A model generated the notes under the pieces. That model was not told the origin of the DNA and ran no database searches. It saw only the letters and a list, made by a program, of their open reading frames with translations. Both the position numbers and the translations under genes were made by a program. 64,000 nt of DNA from Ramlibacter montanisoli (GTDB taxonomy: Bacteria > Pseudomonadota > Gammaproteobacteria > Burkholderiales > Burkholderiaceae_C), in NCBI RefSeq assembly GCF_013087525.1, contig NZ_JABFCS010000001.1:2604001-2668000 (forward strand), written 5' to 3'. Positions within the stretch are counted from its first letter, which is position 1; every line of letters begins with the position of its first letter. This document shows positions 61,887 through 64,000 of the stretch, piece by piece.

Positions 61887-62381
61887 TCACTTGACCGCGA
61901 CGGCCTCGGTCACGCGGTAGTAGAGGCCGTACTCGTCCTCCACCAGCGTCTGGAATTTCCCCTCGACCACCACCGGGTCGAGCGTGTACTTCACCGGCGT
62001 CTTCGTCTTCACTTCGACCATGCTCTCCGGGCCGCCCGGCGTGCAGAAGCCGCAGGTCAGCGGCACCGAGCTGAGGAGGAAATGGCTCTGCTTCTCGCCC
62101 GGCTCCAGCGGCATCATGAAGCCCTGCACGCGCTGCGGCTTCTGCTGCAGGGCGAGCTGTTCCTTGGTGAACACCGGCAGCAGCTTGTTCTTCTCCGTCT
62201 TCGTCTGCACGGCGGTGAGCAGCGACCACGGCACCACGTCGTTGCGCTGGGGCAGCGGGGCGATCGGGCTGTTCGGGCTGTGCACGCCCGCGCCGCTGCC
62301 CTGCGGCAGGGGCGAGGAGAGCTGCGCCCAGGCCGCGCCGGCGGCAAGGGCGGAGGCCAGGACGAGGACTGCGATCTTCAT
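61887..62381 (-). CDS. DUF3299 periplasmic protein
   Basis: A 164-residue protein with a signal peptide ending AAWAQ. DUF3299 core: VVPWSLLTAVQTKTEKNKLLPVFTKEQLALQQKPQRVQGFMMPLEPGEKQSHFLLSSVPLTCGFCTPGGPESMVEVKTKTPVKY. The CGFC pair (near residue 107) may bind a metal. The family is found beside a MacB-like permease and ATPase, as here; in Pseudomonas aeruginosa I recall such a cluster (PA4063-PA4066) as responding to zinc limitation. It is the last gene of the minus-strand cluster. Confidence 0.82.
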   Translation of the reverse strand: MKIAVLVLASALAAGAAWAQLSSPLPQGSGAGVHSPNSPIAPLPQRNDVVPWSLLTAVQTKTEKNKLLPVFTKEQLALQQKPQRVQGFMMPLEPGEKQSHFLLSSVPLTCGFCTPGGPESMVEVKTKTPVKYTLDPVVVEGKFQTLVEDEYGLYYRVTEAVAVK

Positions 62382-62422
62382 GGCTTGCTCCGGTTCGAAG
62401 GGCGTATTGTGCGACGGTCCGG

Positions 62423-63627
62423 TCAACGGCGCTGCAGCAGTTGCGCGACGTCCACCCGGTAGGCGCTGATGGCCGGGATCAGGGCTGCGGCGCCCGCCGT
62501 GAGGATGGCCACCACCGGCACCCATACCTCCTGCTCCACCCACAGGGCACCCGACACCGGCAGCGACTGCTGGGCTTGCAGCACGGTGCCCACCACGGCC
62601 GCCAGGCCATGACCGAGCAGCAGGCCGATCACGGAAGCGATCAGCGCCAGCCACAGCCCCTCGGCCAGCAGCAGCGCGCTCACCTTGCCCGGCGAGGCGC
62701 CCAGCATGCGCAGCATCGCCAGGTCAGCGCGGCGTTCCCGCACGGCGCTCCACAACGCGATGAAGACCGACAGGCCCGCCGTCAGCAGCAGCACGGCGCC
62801 CACGCCCTGCAGCATCTCGCTGCCCACGCCGATCATGCGCAGCAGCCGCGTGACTTCGATCGCAGGCGCCGCCGCCTGCATCGGCGTCTCGCTGTTCACG
62901 TAGCGCGGAAGCTCACGGCCGCCAGCGGCGTGCGGTAGCGCAGCAGCGCCATCGTCACCTCGCGGTCCTCCTCGTGCTCCGCGTGGTCCTCTTCCTTGCC
63001 GCCGGCCGGATGCTCCTCGTGCACGTGCCAGACCGATTCGGTGGACGTGAGGATCAGGCGGTCGGCGACGCAGCCACAGGGCGCGAGCACCCCGGCGACC
63101 TGGTAGGGCGTGTCGCCGTGCGACTTGCCGCCGCCGCCCAGGCCGTGGCCGCCGACGAAGCTGTCGCCGGGCTTGAGGCCCATGCCTTGCGCGGCCTGCG
63201 CGCCCAGCACCGTTTCCATGGTGGCCGACCACAGGCGGCCCTGCTCCAGCGAGAGCTTGTAGTGCGCCACGTAGTCGGGCGTGGTGCCGACGATGCGAAA
63301 GCCCCGGAAGCTGTCGCCCAGGCTCAGGGGGATCACCTGGGCGATCTGCGGGTGCTTCGCCAGTTCCTGCACGTCGGCCAGCTTGATGTTGCCGGGCGGC
63401 ACGTCGATGTGGAACACGCCGGCCAGGATCAGCTGCATGGGGCTGCCCTTGGCACCGACCACCACGTCGATCCCGGCCAGGTCGCGCTGGAAGGAGCGGT
63501 TCACCTGCTCGGTGACCAGCAGCACGAAGGCGATGGAGGCCAGGCCCAGCGTCAGCAGGACGAGGTTGAGCACCGTGGCCAGCGGCCGGGCCCAGAGGTA
63601 GCGGAAGGCCAGCGCCAGCAGTTTCAT
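62423..63627 (-). CDS. FtsX/MacB-like ABC permease with His-rich periplasmic loop; one frame break
   Basis: About 401 residues when repaired. The N-terminal helix [30 protein letters not shown] is followed by a large periplasmic domain ([36 protein letters not shown]). Near residues 203-223 it has a His/Glu/Asp-rich loop ([10 protein letters not shown], then [10 protein letters not shown]). The frame shifts near 62908. Three C-terminal helices follow with the FtsX motif [41 protein letters not shown] overlap with the ATPase. The His-rich loop suggests metal, probably zinc, binding. Confidence 0.82.
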
Positions 63628-64000
63628 GCAGCCACCTGCTCCGCAACGAGCGGCAGCACCTGGGCGCCGCGCAGCGCGTCGCGCACGCGGGCGTCGTGCG
63701 TGGCGACCACCAGGGTGGCGCCGCAGCGCCGCGCGGCCTCGCGCAGCAGGGTGACAGCCGCGGCGGCCGCCTGGTCGTCCAGGCTCGCCGTGGGTTCGTC
63801 GGCCAGCAGCACCTTGGGCTGCAACGGCGTGGCGCGCGCCAGTGCCACGCGCTGCGCCTGGCCGCCGGAGAGCTGCCCCGGGAGGCGATGCGCGAGATCG
63901 GCCACGCCCAGCGCGTCGAGCGCGGCCCGCACGGCCACCTTGTCCTCCGCGAGGCCCGCGGCGAAGTACACGAGGGACAGGTTGCGTTCCACCGAGAGCG
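63624..64000 (-). CDS. LolD/MacB-type ABC transporter ATP-binding protein (partial)
   Basis: The C-terminal roughly 125 residues of an ABC ATPase; the start and Walker A lie beyond the end of the window. Visible are the signature [14 protein letters not shown], Walker [17 protein letters not shown] and the switch His in [15 protein letters not shown]. The order ATPase, FtsX-like permease and DUF3299 protein on one strand, with coupling by overlap, indicates one operon. Confidence 0.85.
   Translation of the reverse strand, partial: LSVERNLSLVYFAAGLAEDKVAVRAALDALGVADLAHRLPGQLSGGQAQRVALARATPLQPKVLLADEPTASLDDQAAAAAVTLLREAARRCGATLVVATHDARVRDALRGAQVLPLVAEQVAA

Overview
This is about 64 kb of very GC-rich DNA from a chromosome, most likely of a betaproteobacterium of the order Burkholderiales, family Comamonadaceae (Ramlibacter- or Variovorax-like). 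That placement rests on gene families rather than a marker gene: Bug/TctC binding proteins, a membrane-anchored TAXI protein, two DUF1631 proteins around EttA, TamA/TamB and an Entner-Doudoroff pair. I saw no rRNA, tRNA, CRISPR array, insertion sequence or phage gene. Eighteen conserved genes carry about 25 reading-frame breaks, mostly one base in G or C runs. This suggests uncorrected sequencing indels more than real pseudogenes, so broken genes are annotated here across their full span.

Layout. 1-5.4 kb: end of a 3-hydroxyisobutyrate-dehydrogenase-like gene, two divergent Bug genes, a glycerophosphodiesterase, a DMT exporter with a His-rich tail, a short CDF cation transporter and a DUF883 protein. 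5.5-10.4 kb: a periplasmic copper-handling operon (Cys/His-rich small protein, small secreted protein, TolC-type lipoprotein, multicopper oxidase, cupredoxin, DUF411 protein, CusF-like protein). 10.5-17.7 kb: an island that looks oxygen-regulated (His-rich small protein, MBL-fold hydrolase, Cu P-type ATPase, SRPBCC protein, Met/His-rich lipoprotein, secreted protein, alpha-glucan phosphorylase). It has five FNR-type boxes, and four of the five -10 elements found lie exactly 21 bases from their box (the fifth 22). 17.8-24.6 kb: a cusCBA-type copper/silver efflux operon, led by a paralogue of the small protein at 5.5 kb, then a convergent cytochrome c.

24.7-29.3 kb: P1 peptidase, TAXI protein, lytic transglycosylase, GntR regulator and OsmC protein. 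29.3-39 kb: a DUF1631-EttA-DUF1631 block, the RhlE helicase, a Rossmann-fold protein and a transglutaminase-like protein that has lost its cysteine. 39.1-48.4 kb: a FadR-type regulator divergent from an operon for sugar uptake (CUT1 ABC) and non-phosphorylative oxidation (SDR dehydrogenase, IlvD/Edd dehydratase, DgoK kinase, DgoA aldolase). 48.4-51.3 kb: two tandem ribbon-helix-helix proteins, an MFS/MarR pair and a thioesterase. 51.4-57 kb: tamA-tamB. 57-64 kb: gloA, edd-eda, a ChaC-like protein, a MobA-like nucleotidyltransferase, pdxH, and a DUF3299/FtsX-permease/ATPase cluster that runs off the end.

How the genes fit together: two copper modules flank a low-oxygen island that itself contains a copper pump, which is consistent with joint handling of copper and oxygen limitation. 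Two separate sugar-acid routes (dgo-type and edd-eda) end in pyruvate plus a three-carbon fragment.
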